The notes under the pieces: generated by a model
The model's input: only the letters and a program-made list of their open reading frames with translations
The model's database searches: none
Told to the model about the DNA's origin: nothing
In this document: piece by piece, positions 42,513-53,942 of the stretch
How positions within the stretch are numbered: the stretch's first letter is position 1
Layout of the letters: each line of letters begins with the position of its first letter
DNA from: Muraenolepis orangiensis
Taxonomy: Eukaryota > Chordata > Actinopteri > Gadiformes > Muraenolepididae
Assembly: GCA_027704905.1 (NCBI GenBank)
Contig: CM051004.1
Location: forward strand, 10,017,510-10,081,509
DNA: 64,000 bases
Reading direction: 5' to 3'
Program-made: the position numbers and the translations under genes

Positions 42513-42941
42513 ATAATGGTGAATATAGTACTTCTGTCAAGACTGCGGCACACATTCACCACACTGTTGTTTATTTTTTTAGAAAAGCACAGGAATATAC
42601 TCTTGTCAATTAGTATTCCGCTCCTTCTGTGTCCTTCCTGTACACAATTATACAAGGACAACACAATCATTCTATGGAGTATTTATATTGACTTGGGGTG
42701 CTAGGAAGCTGAATATCTCCCGGGGATGGCTGTGGATTCCTCTTCAAGTTTCTAAGACGTGGTTCTCCAATGAATGTAGGAAAGTGCTAATCTCGCCCAT
42801 AAGTCTCTGCAATGTCATTGTTAGAAGATATTTACATATAGTTTACGGCTATGGGAGGGGTAGCTAAGGTTAACAATCCTTCATAGGATAATCTCTCGAG
42901 AGATGGAAGAACAGCTTGGCAAGAAGAAAAGGGGTTAGACA

Positions 42942-42943
<2 letters not shown>
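42513..42943. other. Unique sequence
   Basis: No gene recognised. Confidence 0.5.
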
Positions 42944-42987
<44 letters not shown>

Positions 42988-43016
42988 GTGCTAAGAAACA
43001 CACACACACACACACA
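42944..43016. repeat. Two adjoining (AC)n tracts
   Basis: Pure CA to 42981 and again about 42999-43015. Confidence 0.93.
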
Positions 43017-43145
43017 AACATTTACATAATAGTCCTGCGGATCCATGCAAATGCATGAGACTTTCAGGCCAACATCTACAATGCAAGCAGAGTTAAGTAT
43101 GCATGAGATAGAGGGCAAGAGAGGAAGAGGAGGGGAAGGTGATCG

Positions 43146-43205
43146 TGTGTGTGTGTGTGTGTGTGTGTGTGGGGGGGGGGGGCGGCGTGTGTGTGCGTGT
43201 GGGGG
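43146..43205. repeat. (GT)n with poly-G
   Basis: GT to about 43171, 12 or so G, then GT again. Confidence 0.92.
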
Positions 43206-43782
43206 GCTTTAGGGAAGGAGTGAAACGGAGATGAAGGATTTGGATGTAATTGTAGATTCTGTGCACGTATACACACACACATAATGGGACCCCCTCCTAC
43301 ACTCAAACACACACACACACAATCAATCGATTTAAGGATTTGGGTTTGCTGGGACATGATTGGCTGCCACCAACTGTAGAGTCAGAGCCTGGGTTTACCT
43401 CAGGTTACAAACACCCTCGGCACGCGAGACCCAGTTAAACATGCAGAACTACAACCAAGAAGCAAACCACACACAAAGCAGCCGCAACACATTCACTTAC
43501 ATTTATGTGTCCTTGGGTTTCTCCAGCGGCGGCGGGGGGAATTCAAAGCAGACCGTCTCTGGTCTGAGATAATGAGCTTGTCATTGGGGCATGTACACTC
43601 GAAAATAATTGAAAACATTTTTATGCTTTCAAAAGCAAAAATCGGGAGCGCTTTTCTCCTGCAGTATTCAAACTTGATGATGATTAGAAAAAAATGTTAT
43701 GCACACTATAAAGGATTGCAAAGCAGTCTGCATTGAGAGAATTGTGTCGTCAAGGTTGTGGGGGAACTAGTTTCAAGATTCA

Positions 43783-43840
43783 AGATGCAAGATGTTTTTA
43801 TTGGCCATATGCAACAAGTACAATGGAATACTTGCTGCTA
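43783..43840 (-). mobile_element. LINE-like tail, minus strand
   Basis: CAAGATGCAAGATGTTTTTA then TTGGCCATATGCAACAAGTA matches the tails at 25450 and, inverted, 19400. Confidence 0.5.
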
Positions 43841-44833
43841 GTGGCTAGTTGGTTCGGTCTCATAATGCGGGCAGCATCATTTCTCCTCGACAGCCACTTT
43901 CCTTTCCTTATTATCAAGAATGACTAGACGTAGTTTTTTCCAATACATCTTACGCCATGGCGCCTTACCTTAGCATCTTACATAGCACTTATTTAAGCTT
44001 ACTTGCCATAGCTTCCTATTTGAGCATCTGACCACAGCATTTTTGTGATGGCGTCTTGGTCGTTCAAGTCTTAAATAATATTTAAAACTCCATACTCCAA
44101 ACACTTAACGGGCACATTCTGTGAGCCACTGAAGTGGAAGTCGAGCGTGAAATGTTTAATTCACAGGGTCGACGCAAACAGTCAAACGAACCCTGGGAGT
44201 GAAGCGGTTAAACAAGTTCCGTGTGGTGTTTTCGAACTAAGCGTGAGCCATGTGTTTAACACACTTCAACGCTCGGATTGCTTTTACGTCCATGATGATG
44301 ACGATGTGGTATGTTTCATATTTCCCATGTTACTTACATCGTCTTAACAAGACCCGAGGGGGGGGTGAGTGGGGGGTGAGTCAGAACGAAAAAAAGACCC
44401 TTGGATTCCACTCCTCTGGTCAAAAAGCCCAGTGCTATCCAAAAAGCTTCAACCACTAATGGATAAAACATCGACTCCCTTCTCGCTGACAGCAGAATCA
44501 TGGAAGGATCTCCCCCCCCCCCCCCTTCCTGAAACCCAGTACTGTATGGGATTGGGTATCGTCCATTCCACTCACCGTGAAATCTGGAAATCAGGCCCAG
44601 ATTACCATTCATCGGTTATCTCATTCGTAAACAGCCCCCATTCGCCATACGGCCTGTTTTAAATTTTGCGGCGGTATTGCCTTAATGGTAACAAAACGCA
44701 CATGTGCGTTCAGTGTTTGGTAATCATCTCTAGCGTGTCTTGAGGGACCGCCGAAGAGGGAGATCTCCAACACAAATTTGGTTGCAGGAGAAAACTCACA
44801 CACAGCACGGCACACAGGTGACAACTGGAGCTG

Positions 44834-44836
<3 letters not shown>
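43841..44836. other. Unique sequence
   Basis: Apart from a C run at about 44511-44524 no repeat or exon was recognised. Confidence 0.5.

Positions 44837-44924
<88 letters not shown>
44837..44924. repeat. (AC)n microsatellite, about 86 bp
   Basis: Uninterrupted; preceded by GGCGCGCA. Confidence 0.97.
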
Positions 44925-44945
44925 AACCCCCCCCTCCCTCCCCTT

Positions 44946-45024
44946 GATGTCCTCACATTGATGTATGCTGTGTGAAACCTGGGCCACCTTGCTTTCACAC
45001 AGCATACATGAATTGAAGGACCTC
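44946..45024 (+). ncRNA. Candidate pre-miRNA-like hairpin, 79 nt
   Basis: Arms ATGTATGCTGTGTGAAA (44961-44977) and TTTCACACAGCATACAT (44993-45009) pair perfectly over 17 bp around a 15-nt loop. Pairing continues outward without gaps to 44946/45024 for 10 of 15 further positions, giving 27 of 32 pairs. Size and symmetry are those of a microRNA precursor, but I do not recognise the mature sequence and expression is unknown. A MITE or decayed inverted repeat is the alternative. The strand is arbitrary. Confidence 0.35.
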
Positions 45025-45660
45025 CACTCCCAAACCGTTGCGGAAACCTTGTGCTCTAAAACCCACAAACACAACAACAACAGGAATAGAAACATACGTG
45101 TTGGCGCTTCTTATTTATTGATTCTCTCAGTAGCCTCAATGCCTTGGATTCTGTCAAATGTGTGTGTACCCAAATAATGTAGATTGATTTAACGGCACAA
45201 ACCACAGCTCTGGCTGAGATGTGTGAACAACAGCCGAACAATTACCACGACATTGTTTCAAATTCAAATATAAGCCAATGTCACAGCAGTCAGCCGGGCT
45301 ACAAATTAAAATTAGCGAGGGATTTAGAGCTATGCGTCATGTAGGGCAAACTATGCGAGGTTTAAAGTGGCCTGTCCCGTCCTGCAGTCTATTACTGCAG
45401 ACGCTCGTCGTTAATACTGCCCGTGTTGCAATAAGTCGTGTGGCAACCCCTTCATCATTAGTCTTCGATCTCTTGCGTTTGTTACGCCACGCTGAAGCGT
45501 CCTCCTTTTTAAACCAAATAGTGATCTTCATATCGATGTCTTGTAAACACAGCTTCAGGGAAACCCCCCCCCCCCCATTCACTCCCCTTCCTAACACCAC
45601 TGTTTTTTCGACGGTTTCCTTTCCCATCTCGCTAATGTGAACACCGGTTTGGGGGGGGGG
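45025..45660. other. Unique sequence
   Basis: A C run at about 45564-45577 and a G run at about 45651-45668. No gene recognised. Confidence 0.5.
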
Positions 45661-45669
45661 GGGGGGGGT

Positions 45670-45990
45670 CTGTTTTTAGCGATCGATTAGCCTCTCTGGG
45701 AACAACAACCAAAGTACCCTTTTTATCTGAATTCGGAGCCCCATTTCCGAGCCGGTCTCGGGAGAGGACGGCTTTTAGTGAGGGTTTGCGGGATGTGGCG
45801 TATTTTTGTTGTTGTTGTGGTGGGGTTTTTTTGGGTCTTTTTTTTGTTATGGAGGTGATAATGGCGAGACGGGCCAGGAGAGTGGAGTTGTGTCTCTGGG
45901 ACGGCGTGCGTTACGGTAATTACAGCCGTACGGCTCTCTGCTGACAGCTGGGATCAATGCAGGGTCCATTCGGGACAGAGGATCTCTGTC
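45670..45990. promoter_or_regulatory. Candidate conserved non-coding element
   Basis: Unique CpG-containing DNA with GCGATCGATTAGCC, GGTAATTACAGCCG and CAGCTGGGATCAATG motifs, interrupted by T- and G-rich simple sequence at about 45808-45850. Function is inferred from composition only. Confidence 0.25.
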
Positions 45991-46473
45991 CGTCTGCCAG
46001 TCCCATCAAATCCATCAGTCTATTGAGGTTTGCTGTTTTTTGGTTTGGTTCTTTAAAAAAACAAATCAAATCAAATAAAAACGCACTACTGAAGATCATT
46101 AAAAAAAAAATGTGTTATGGTTTTAAAGCCTCTGACGGCCAGTCCGAAAAAAAAAAAATGCATATGTAATGTAATAGTTAGGTGCCTTTATTGTGCCTAT
46201 ACCAAACTCTGAGTACGAATAAACATTCATAAATATTAGAAATGCAAATGTCTATATTTGCATTCCGACAATATCCAAAGAAATATAGACAAAAAAATGT
46301 CATGCTTTGAATCATTACAATCGTATTTGCCAAATCTCACCGCATCCTATCCAAAAGTCTCCAGTGCACACCGGTCCAACAAGCTGCTCAGTGTTTTAAA
46401 ACACATTAACTGGCCCTTTAATCTTGTTCAAGTTCTTACGATACATCCCTGGTCGGTAACAGTTGATAACAGT

Positions 46474-46499
46474 TGTATGAGCCACTAGTGGCTCATACA
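46474..46499. repeat. 26-bp perfect palindrome
   Basis: The half-site TGTATGAGCCACT is followed directly by its reverse complement with no loop. On either strand it would fold as a 13-bp hairpin, or it could be a symmetrical protein-binding site. Confidence 0.9.
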
Positions 46500-47639
46500 G
46501 AACGTGGCTAATGACTAGGTCTGGAAAAATCTGGGTGGGCCTCTTGGAGAAATCCGGATGAGTTTTTGTAAGCTTAGGTATAATATCAAATAATATAGGT
46601 GGGGAAAAGGAGCTGGACTTAACAGCCTACACATGTCAGAAGACCAGGCATATCGTGAGGCATCCAGAAGAATGACTATCTAATACATCAGTTGGAAATG
46701 ACACCATAATAACTCATCCAAAACTATTTTTTCTAAGTTTCCCCTGTTTATTATTCAGTAAGCAAATCATATTTTCGATTCACTTTCTGCTATCGTATGC
46801 ATGGCAACGTAATTGGAACCAAATTCGACGCTAATCTAATAATGGATTCAGAATCGTTTGCCTGGTAGTTACCACACACAAAATAATGTGACCTGGCTCT
46901 CTGCTCTCAGTACACAACACAACAAACAGAAATGAAGATTTTGTTTGTGTCCCGGTCAACAAAGAGACTGATTATTACTCTGAGAAACCCGGAGAAATCA
47001 ACAAATAGTTCCTCCTCCGTGTTCGCTAGAAACTAGCGCTGGAGAGAAAACGCAAACCATAGCTCCGCCATTGGTTGATGCTTCGGTGCCGACGCCTCTC
47101 ATTTGCATAAAGTTACATTGTTTCAAACTCTCCTGGTCGCCGCGGACGGACATCCCACCGGACACCCCATTTTCCGCTCAATGAGTCTTTTGGTGTGACC
47201 CCACAGATATGCGGTGTAGCGTAAACGTCAGTCAACAATCACATTTCTTTTGGGGGGGGGGGGAATCCGATAGGGTGGGTGGGCGAGCGAGCTGGGTGGG
47301 TGGGCCTGCACATCCGGGGCCACCCGTAAAGAGCGCCGTCTGGCATTAGCCGGCGGGTCTATGCCGTTCTGCTGTAGCTGAACGCAGACATCGTAATCCT
47401 CGTCTTTACCGTGTAAATACCAGGCCGTTTTAATTGTAATCTTTGTCAAATCCCCTTCCACCCCCAAATTGAACGTATCAGAAAGCATACACACAGTGAA
47501 GAAGTGACAAGGATTCGCGTTTGGAATAAGATTTATTCCTATGACTCTTTGTTTTAAGATATGATAAACGAAAATGTACTTAGTTACATGTTTACATCCC
47601 ACCATTTGTATGTATATATATTTGTATATACTTTGTACA
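46500..47639. other. Unique sequence
   Basis: The 47030-47420 part is more GC-rich, with CTCATTTGCATAAAG (octamer-like) at about 47097. The 144-codon open frame on the minus strand at 47228-47662 has no recognisable domain. Confidence 0.45.
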
Positions 47640-47762
47640 TAGTGCCACTGCAATATGTCCATGTATATTTTTACCCTTATTTTGCCATTTCACCTGGTTA
47701 TTGTGTTTAGTGTTAGGTTTTCATTGTACAATGACAATAAAGGCATTCTGATTCTGATTCTG
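47640..47762 (+). mobile_element. LINE-like 3' end with ATTCTG terminal repeats
   Basis: The segment ends TTGTACAATGACAATAAAGG, then CATTCTGATTCTGATTCTG. An AATAAA-like signal just before a short tandem tail is typical of fish non-LTR retrotransposons. The inverse copy lies at 6063-6100. Confidence 0.6.
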
Positions 47763-48219
47763 AAAAGTCAGATTTGCCTTAGTCAGCGAGGCCTTAAGCG
47801 GAGCTCTCACAAAACCAAACAAACGGTGCATCTTTAAGGGTCAGGGTAACAGTGTTTGACCTGAAGGATACTGATGACAGACCGACCAAAACAGTCAGAC
47901 AGCCGCGACGCGTGCTTCTAAGACCTGGCCCGTGGGGCCCCCGGCTAGCGGTCTGCCCGGGCCTCCAGTATCACTTTCTTGCTGGAACAAAAGGGAATGT
48001 CGGAGAGTCTACTCGATATGTATTCGTGTCTTCCCACCTCTCCTTCGCTGACTTTACCTGCCCTCCAGGAGGAGAGACACAAAGAGTGCGCACGCAGGCG
48101 TATGTCGTGCACGTGTCCTCTCATTGTGCTGAAAGATGAGCTAAGTCTCCCTGGCGCTCGCCCACTCCTGTTTGTCGCAGCGAGCCACAAAGGAAGCTAT
48201 TGTGGACCTAAATAAGGCT

Positions 48220-48261
<42 letters not shown>

Positions 48262-48828
48262 TCTATGTGTGTATCTGTTCATGCAATGGTTGGCTGTGTA
48301 TACCAAACCTGTCTATACAAGTCGACTTGTTTTGGATACTGTACACACAAGCTGCACGTCCACATCTGTGTGTGTGCGCGTGTGCGTGCGCCGCATGTGT
48401 GCCTGGGTGTGCAAGAGAGAAGCTGCGTCCGTGCGGATAAACGTACCTTTTGGTGTGTGTGTGTGTGTGTGCGTGTGCGTGTGCACGCGGTACCGGAGTG
48501 CTCTTTCATGTTTGTTTGGTTCTGGGGCAGATGAATAGATTGGCCCTCCGGCTATAAAGAAGGCTTCAGCATCTTGGCGCGGGCAGCCGCTGTCTGGGCT
48601 GCGTGTTTTCAATAGGATTAGCTGTGGGCTCTCCTTCTATCCTCCAGGGCCACAGGCAGAGGAAATCTCAGACCAGAGACAACGTATACCACTGAATGTA
48701 TGTTGAAGATGTTCTGGGGTGCTAAACCGCCTTGTTTTGTTGTGTGTTTTGGGGATTATACTTAGTAGTTAGTTCTCAAGCAGCTTGATAGCTCAAGGGA
48801 ACTCGGGCACGTGGGACTTGATATTAGT

Positions 48829-48830
<2 letters not shown>
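47763..48830. other. Unique sequence with GT tracts
   Basis: (GT)n at about 48222-48259, and GTGCGCGTGTGCGTGCGCC at about 48371. No gene recognised. Confidence 0.5.

Positions 48831-48904
<74 letters not shown>
48831..48904. repeat. (AC)n microsatellite, about 74 bp
   Basis: Uninterrupted. Confidence 0.97.
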
Positions 48905-48906
<2 letters not shown>

Positions 48907-49079
48907 CAACAATAGCATGTGGCCCTCATATGTCTCTCTCTATCTCTCTCTCCCTCGTTCTCCCCCTCTCTCTCCCTTTCACTCTCACTCCTCACACTCT
49001 AATTTCCTCCATTTAATCAGAGTTTGAGCAACGACAATGGTGCTATGCCCAATACATATCAATAAGGGGGGGGATTTAG

Positions 49080-49690
<611 letters not shown>

Positions 49691-49799
49691 CATTAAAGGT
49701 TTTTTGACCTTAAGCGTTTGACCAAAAATGTTTCTCTGTCTTTTTGTGGTGGTTTTATTTTAGTAGCGTTCTTGATGAAAAACAATGGGCTGTTGCAGA

Positions 49800-49975
49800 A
49801 AGTTACTCGAGGGCCCTCAGAAGAGCGCATACGTACCTCCGCCACACCAAAAAGTCTGAACAGTCTGAATCCAGATTCAGATCCGGATCTGTGCCAAAAT
49901 CGAATCAACTGTTCCTCGGCCCATAAGTAATCTAACCACAAAGTTCTGTCCAATTCTGTCCATAACTTAACGGAC
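49800..49975 (-). repeat. GATCCGGATCC repeat family, copy 4 (inverted)
   Basis: Starts GAGGGCCCTCAGAAGAGCGC and ends with TCCAATTCTGTCCATAAC. Reverse-complemented, it follows the order seen at 32640-32815. Confidence 0.8.
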
Positions 49976-50033
49976 AAAACAAATAACAAAAAATGGGGTG
50001 GCAAAAACATAACCTCCTCCCATCTTCAATGGT

Positions 50034-50060
50034 GGAGGCTGAGGCTGAGGCTGAGGCTGA
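50034..50060. repeat. (GAGGCT)n hexanucleotide
   Basis: Four and a half units of GGAGGCT/GAGGCT. Confidence 0.85.
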
Positions 50061-50065
50061 CAAGT

Positions 50066-50106
50066 TTTTAGGGCGCTTTGGATAAGAGCGTTCGCTAAAT
50101 GACTAC
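50066..50106 (+). mobile_element. SINE/L2-type tail
   Basis: GGGCGCTTTGGATAAGAGCG then TTCGCTAAATGACTACATG, the common teleost tail. It lies about 60 bp upstream of the ptprs exon acceptor, so it may contribute to the branch-point region. Confidence 0.75.
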
Positions 50107-50163
50107 ATGTTAACAAATGGCTGCATATTAACCTTTCCTCTCCCTCTCCTCCTCCTTTCACAG

Positions 50164-50275
50164 AGTACCCCAGCCTGTGTGAGCACCCCACGCCCTGCCC
50201 AGTCGGGTCCTCGGCTCTCTGGCCTCAAAGGTCAAAGGTTAGCCACCAGTCCTCTGCCACCCCACTGGAGCCAAG
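50164..50275 (+). other. ptprs: ptprs 5'UTR part of the start-codon exon
   Basis: A pyrimidine-rich stretch (about 50132-50160) runs into TTTCACAG ending at 50163, which reads as a 3' splice site. The following 112 nt, up to the ATG, would be the last part of the 5'UTR. The gene therefore has at least one untranslated exon further left. The acceptor is seen in the sequence; its use is inferred, and transcription could instead start within this GC-rich stretch. Confidence 0.6.
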
Positions 50276-50372
50276 ATGGCCGCCGGCAGTGCCTCCTCGG
50301 TTTCCCTGCCGGCCCTGCTGCCCGTGGGGACCCTGCTGCTGTCGCTGCTCCTCACCGGCTCCAACGCCTTAG
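50276..50372 (+). CDS. ptprs: ptprs coding exon 1: signal peptide
   Basis: The exon encodes the N-terminus of a receptor-type tyrosine phosphatase of the LAR family, probably sigma, a neuronal cell-surface receptor. It has 32 codons plus one base and ends at the donor AG|GTAAGG. The peptide starts MAAGSASSVSLPALLP and continues into a leucine-rich hydrophobic core (residues about 11-27), then TGSNAL. The split codon completes as Ala in the next exon, giving an A-L-A signal-peptidase motif at residues 31-33. The start was chosen because it has A at -3 and G at +4 and because the phase-1 donor joins in frame to the Ig exon at 63007. Signal peptides of this family diverge in sequence, so identity rests on the downstream exon. 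The ATG sits inside an AAGATGGC motif that resembles a YY1 site. Confidence 0.85.
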
Positions 50373-50556
50373 GTAAGGCCCCTGTGGGCCCCGCCTAGTT
50401 TGGAGGGGTACTCTACCGTAGCTAAAAAGTGTTCAAATTAAAATGAGTGGCAAGTTAAATTTAAGTTAAGTTTTTTTTCCAGCGTCCTCCCCGTGTCCTC
50501 TGTCTGATCGGGCTTGTGTCTCATGCTGTTGATCAAAGGCAATCAAAGCAACGCGT

Positions 50557-50557
<1 letters not shown>

Positions 50558-50616
<59 letters not shown>
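50558..50616 (+). repeat. (CA)n near the 5' end of the ptprs intron
   Basis: Uninterrupted, 59 nt, beginning 185 nt after the donor at 50373. It is complementary in RNA to the GT array at 62552-62730. Confidence 0.97.
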
Positions 50617-50618
<2 letters not shown>

Positions 50619-50699
50619 ATGCCTTTGAAAGCTGTGGATGTGTATATTTGTCTTAATTTAGACCACTTATCTCTGCTTGTCTCTTCCTCAATTCGTGAC

Positions 50700-51090
50700 T
50701 TACGTAGAACATCAGTATACGGTCTGGTGTTTTGTGTAGAACATCTCGTCCAAACTGCATGTCACTCCTAGAACATCGCTATACATTCTGTTTTTACTTG
50801 TAGAACATCTCCCCCAAGCAGTCTGTTTCTCCTAGAACATGGCTATACATTATCTTATTACTTGTAGAACATCTCCCCCAAACTGTCTGTTTCTCCTAGA
50901 ACATCGCTATACGTTCTGTTGTTACTTGTAGAACATCTCCCCCCCTAAACATTCTGTTACTTCTAGAACGTCACTATACGATCTGTTGTTACTTGTAGAA
51001 CATCTCCCCCCTAAACAGTCTGTTACTTGTAGAGCATCTCCTCCGCAGTATGCTGCTCGTAGAACATCTCCTCCGCAGTCTGCTACTCCA
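50700..51090. repeat. About 70-bp minisatellite in the ptprs intron
   Basis: Bipartite units of TAGAACATCTCCCCCAAACT, GTCTGTTTCTCC and TAGAACATCGCTATAC plus GTTCTGTTGTTACTTG. The half-unit TAGAACATC recurs about 11 times. The right end shortens to units of about 30 bp (AGAACATCTCCTCCGCAGTC). Confidence 0.9.
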
Positions 51091-51284
51091 TCGGGGGCCT
51101 CGAGAGGAGTGTCTTATCCCCTCTGTTGAGCTGCTGCTCTGTATTTGTTCTGCCCCATTTCCCCCTGAAGAGGGGAGGCTTAGAGCGGGGGAAACGGAGA
51201 GAAGAGGGAGACACAGACACAGACACAGAGGTAGTGGAGGACGTGAACAGAGCCGACCTCTGGCTTACCGTCTAGGAATCCTCC

Positions 51285-51360
51285 CTGTGTGTGTGTGTGT
51301 GTGTGTGCGCGTGTGCGTGTGCGTGTGTGCGCGCGCGTGTGTGCGCGCGCGCGCGGGGGG
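51285..51360. repeat. (GT)n to (GC)n alternating tract
   Basis: GT passes through GCGTGTGC to GCGCGCGCGCG and eight G; the best Z-DNA-forming candidate in the window. Confidence 0.93.
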
Positions 51361-51639
51361 GGAAATTTTCTTCATGTTTTGATTGGCTCCAGTTCCCCTT
51401 CTGTTGTCTCTCTCGCTTTCTATCTTTATTTTTGTCTTTATTTCTTTCTCTTTTTTTATTTTTATTCTTTCTGTCCTTCTTTATTCTTTCTGTACTATCA
51501 GAGATTGCTAAATACCAAATCACTTATGTTCTCGCTGGCCTGGAAACTTGGGGAGCGCTTCTTTTAGCGAGGGAGCGTCCGGGCCTGAGGAGCCTTCGGG
51601 AGAATCCTGCGGGATGATCCAAGCGCGCCTCAACACGCG

Positions 51640-51750
51640 TCAGTCTCTGTGTCCTAGTCTCCTGATCTCTCTGAATGTCTCTCTCTCTCTGGCTCTCTCT
51701 TCTGTCTCTCTTCTGTCTCTGTCTCTGTCTCTTTCTCTACTCTTTTCCTG
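51640..51750. repeat. Degenerate CT-rich tract
   Basis: CTCTCTGG and CTGTCTC units before the CA array. Confidence 0.8.
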
Positions 51751-51772
51751 TTCAACATCACCACTCTAATCT

Positions 51773-51912
<140 letters not shown>

Positions 51913-52006
51913 CCGAGAGATACAATCATCTACACACATACCTACAGTCACACATTTTGTACAGTGTGCACACCACACAGACTTAAATGGCAGTGCAGAA
52001 TGAGTA

Positions 52007-52007
<1 letters not shown>

Positions 52008-52096
<89 letters not shown>
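52008..52096. repeat. (AC)n microsatellite, about 88 bp
   Basis: Uninterrupted. Confidence 0.98.
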
Positions 52097-52098
<2 letters not shown>

Positions 52099-52189
52099 TG
52101 TGATTGGTGCAGTGTTGTATGTGGCCACACCCGCTTTGTGTGATTGACAGCTTTCCGATTGCTTCAATTTCCTTTATTGTCCACATGTC

Positions 52190-52424
<235 letters not shown>

Positions 52425-52655
52425 GCCATCTCCTGAGGGGTCTACACACCTGTCGTCATTATAGAGGCCATAAATGTTCATACATCCTTCCCTTTTACAC
52501 ACACACACAGCCAGGGTGCTGTCCAATTCTGTTCAAACACACCTGATCTTGAAGAGCCCTCCCCCACTCCATCACACACAGCAGAGATGCCGAACAAAGA
52601 GCATGACATCATTCCTTTATCCTTTACCTGACTCTCTCTCGGTCGGGTTTTGTCC

Positions 52656-52723
<68 letters not shown>

Positions 52724-52790
52724 CTTCTCTCTATCTCTCTTTCTCTCTTTTTCTCTCTCTGTTTTCTCTCTTTCTCCCTCTCTCTGCCAT
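52656..52790. repeat. (CT)n followed by a degenerate CT tract
   Basis: Pure CT to 52719, then TGTCTTCTCT and TTTCTCTC units. Confidence 0.95.
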
Positions 52791-52859
52791 GCAGTCCATC
52801 TCTGCCCTGCCTTGATCTCTCCTCCCCCACGCAGTGTCTGAAGGATTCTGATTAAATCA

Positions 52860-53020
52860 ACATACAAACGGTGTGTGCAGGTCCTTATGTAGCTATGTGT
52901 GTGTGTGCGTTTTAATGTGGCTGTGTGTGTGTGTGTGTGTGTGTCCTTATGTAGCTTTGTGTGTGTCTGTGTGTGTGTCCTTATGTAGCTGTGTGTGTGT
53001 CCTTATGTAGCTGTGTGTAG
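52860..53020. repeat. GT-rich tract with CCTTATGTAGCT units
   Basis: TCCTTATGTAGCT occurs four times (52881, 52944, 52979, 53000) between GT stretches, a decaying minisatellite of 20-60 bp. Confidence 0.8.
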
Positions 53021-53840
53021 TTGTGTCATTACTTTGGCCTCCATGTCTGTGATACCACACGTGTGTTATCTATGCTATTATAGTAGCTTTCTTTAGTTAG
53101 TAATTTGGCTGTGCTTTTTGCTGTACCCGTCCGCACCTTCATCCCAAGCGGTTTCAATCAAAGTCAAATAAAATAAAGTGTCCATGCCAGTTTACCCCGT
53201 CTTAAATGTACAGAAAATGGATCTTCACACAACGGTCACCTTCTTTTCATGGGGGGGGGGGGGGGGGGGTTATGTTGTTGTGTATTACTGTTTGAAAAGC
53301 AGCAGCAGCAGCACCATCAGTATCAACAACATCCACATTGAGTTAGTCTCCAGCTATCTCCTCGTCTCTCCTTCTATTCAGCGGCGTGGTCCCGTCGCTG
53401 AAATGTCACTGTGTGATGGTTTTTTTGGGGGGGGGGGGAAATAAATAAATAAACAGCGCAAAAAAGGTGGTTCCTTTGAAATGGTTCTGCTTTCTTTGCC
53501 AAACTTTAGATGAGTGCTCCCCTAATTCTGTTCCCATCTTCAAAGGGCTCCGAGTCCAACGATTTGGTACAGGGGGGGAAATAAATAAGAATCAAACTTT
53601 GCCTCCCCCCAAGAAATGCTAGAATGTGGCACTGAGAAGTGTAGTCTTTTCTCTTTTAACCGCATGCCGTGCGACAGAAAATGACGCAGTGTCCCCGTCT
53701 TCTGACCGTTCATCAGTAGAGGACTGAGATCTGACTCACTTTCAGAACTGCCCTCATTGTTTATGCTTTTCTTTTCCCGTTTGATGTTCTTATCGTCTGT
53801 TCGTTATGGGACGGCCATTTTATTTCCCCTCTATCTCCAC
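53021..53840. other. Unique sequence with poly-G runs
   Basis: G runs at about 53251-53268 and 53428-53438, and a short GCA repeat at 53303. AAAGTCAAATAAAATAAAG at about 53160 may be a LINE tail. No gene recognised. Confidence 0.5.
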
Positions 53841-53942
53841 GTTGCCTCTTTCTTAGTGCTGCCTCTTTCTTAGTGCTGCCTCTTTCTTAGTGTTGCCTCT
53901 TTCTTAGTGCTGCCTCTTTCTCAATGCAGCCTCTTTCTCAAT
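53841..53942. repeat. 17-bp minisatellite, six copies
   Basis: Unit GCTGCCTCTTTCTTAGT; the last two copies carry CTCAAT instead of CTTAGT. Confidence 0.93.

Noticed and set aside
50107..50376. 89-codon open frame overlapping the ptprs start exon in another frame
   Set aside because: It starts upstream of the acceptor and conflicts with the ptprs frame, which joins exactly to the Ig exon.
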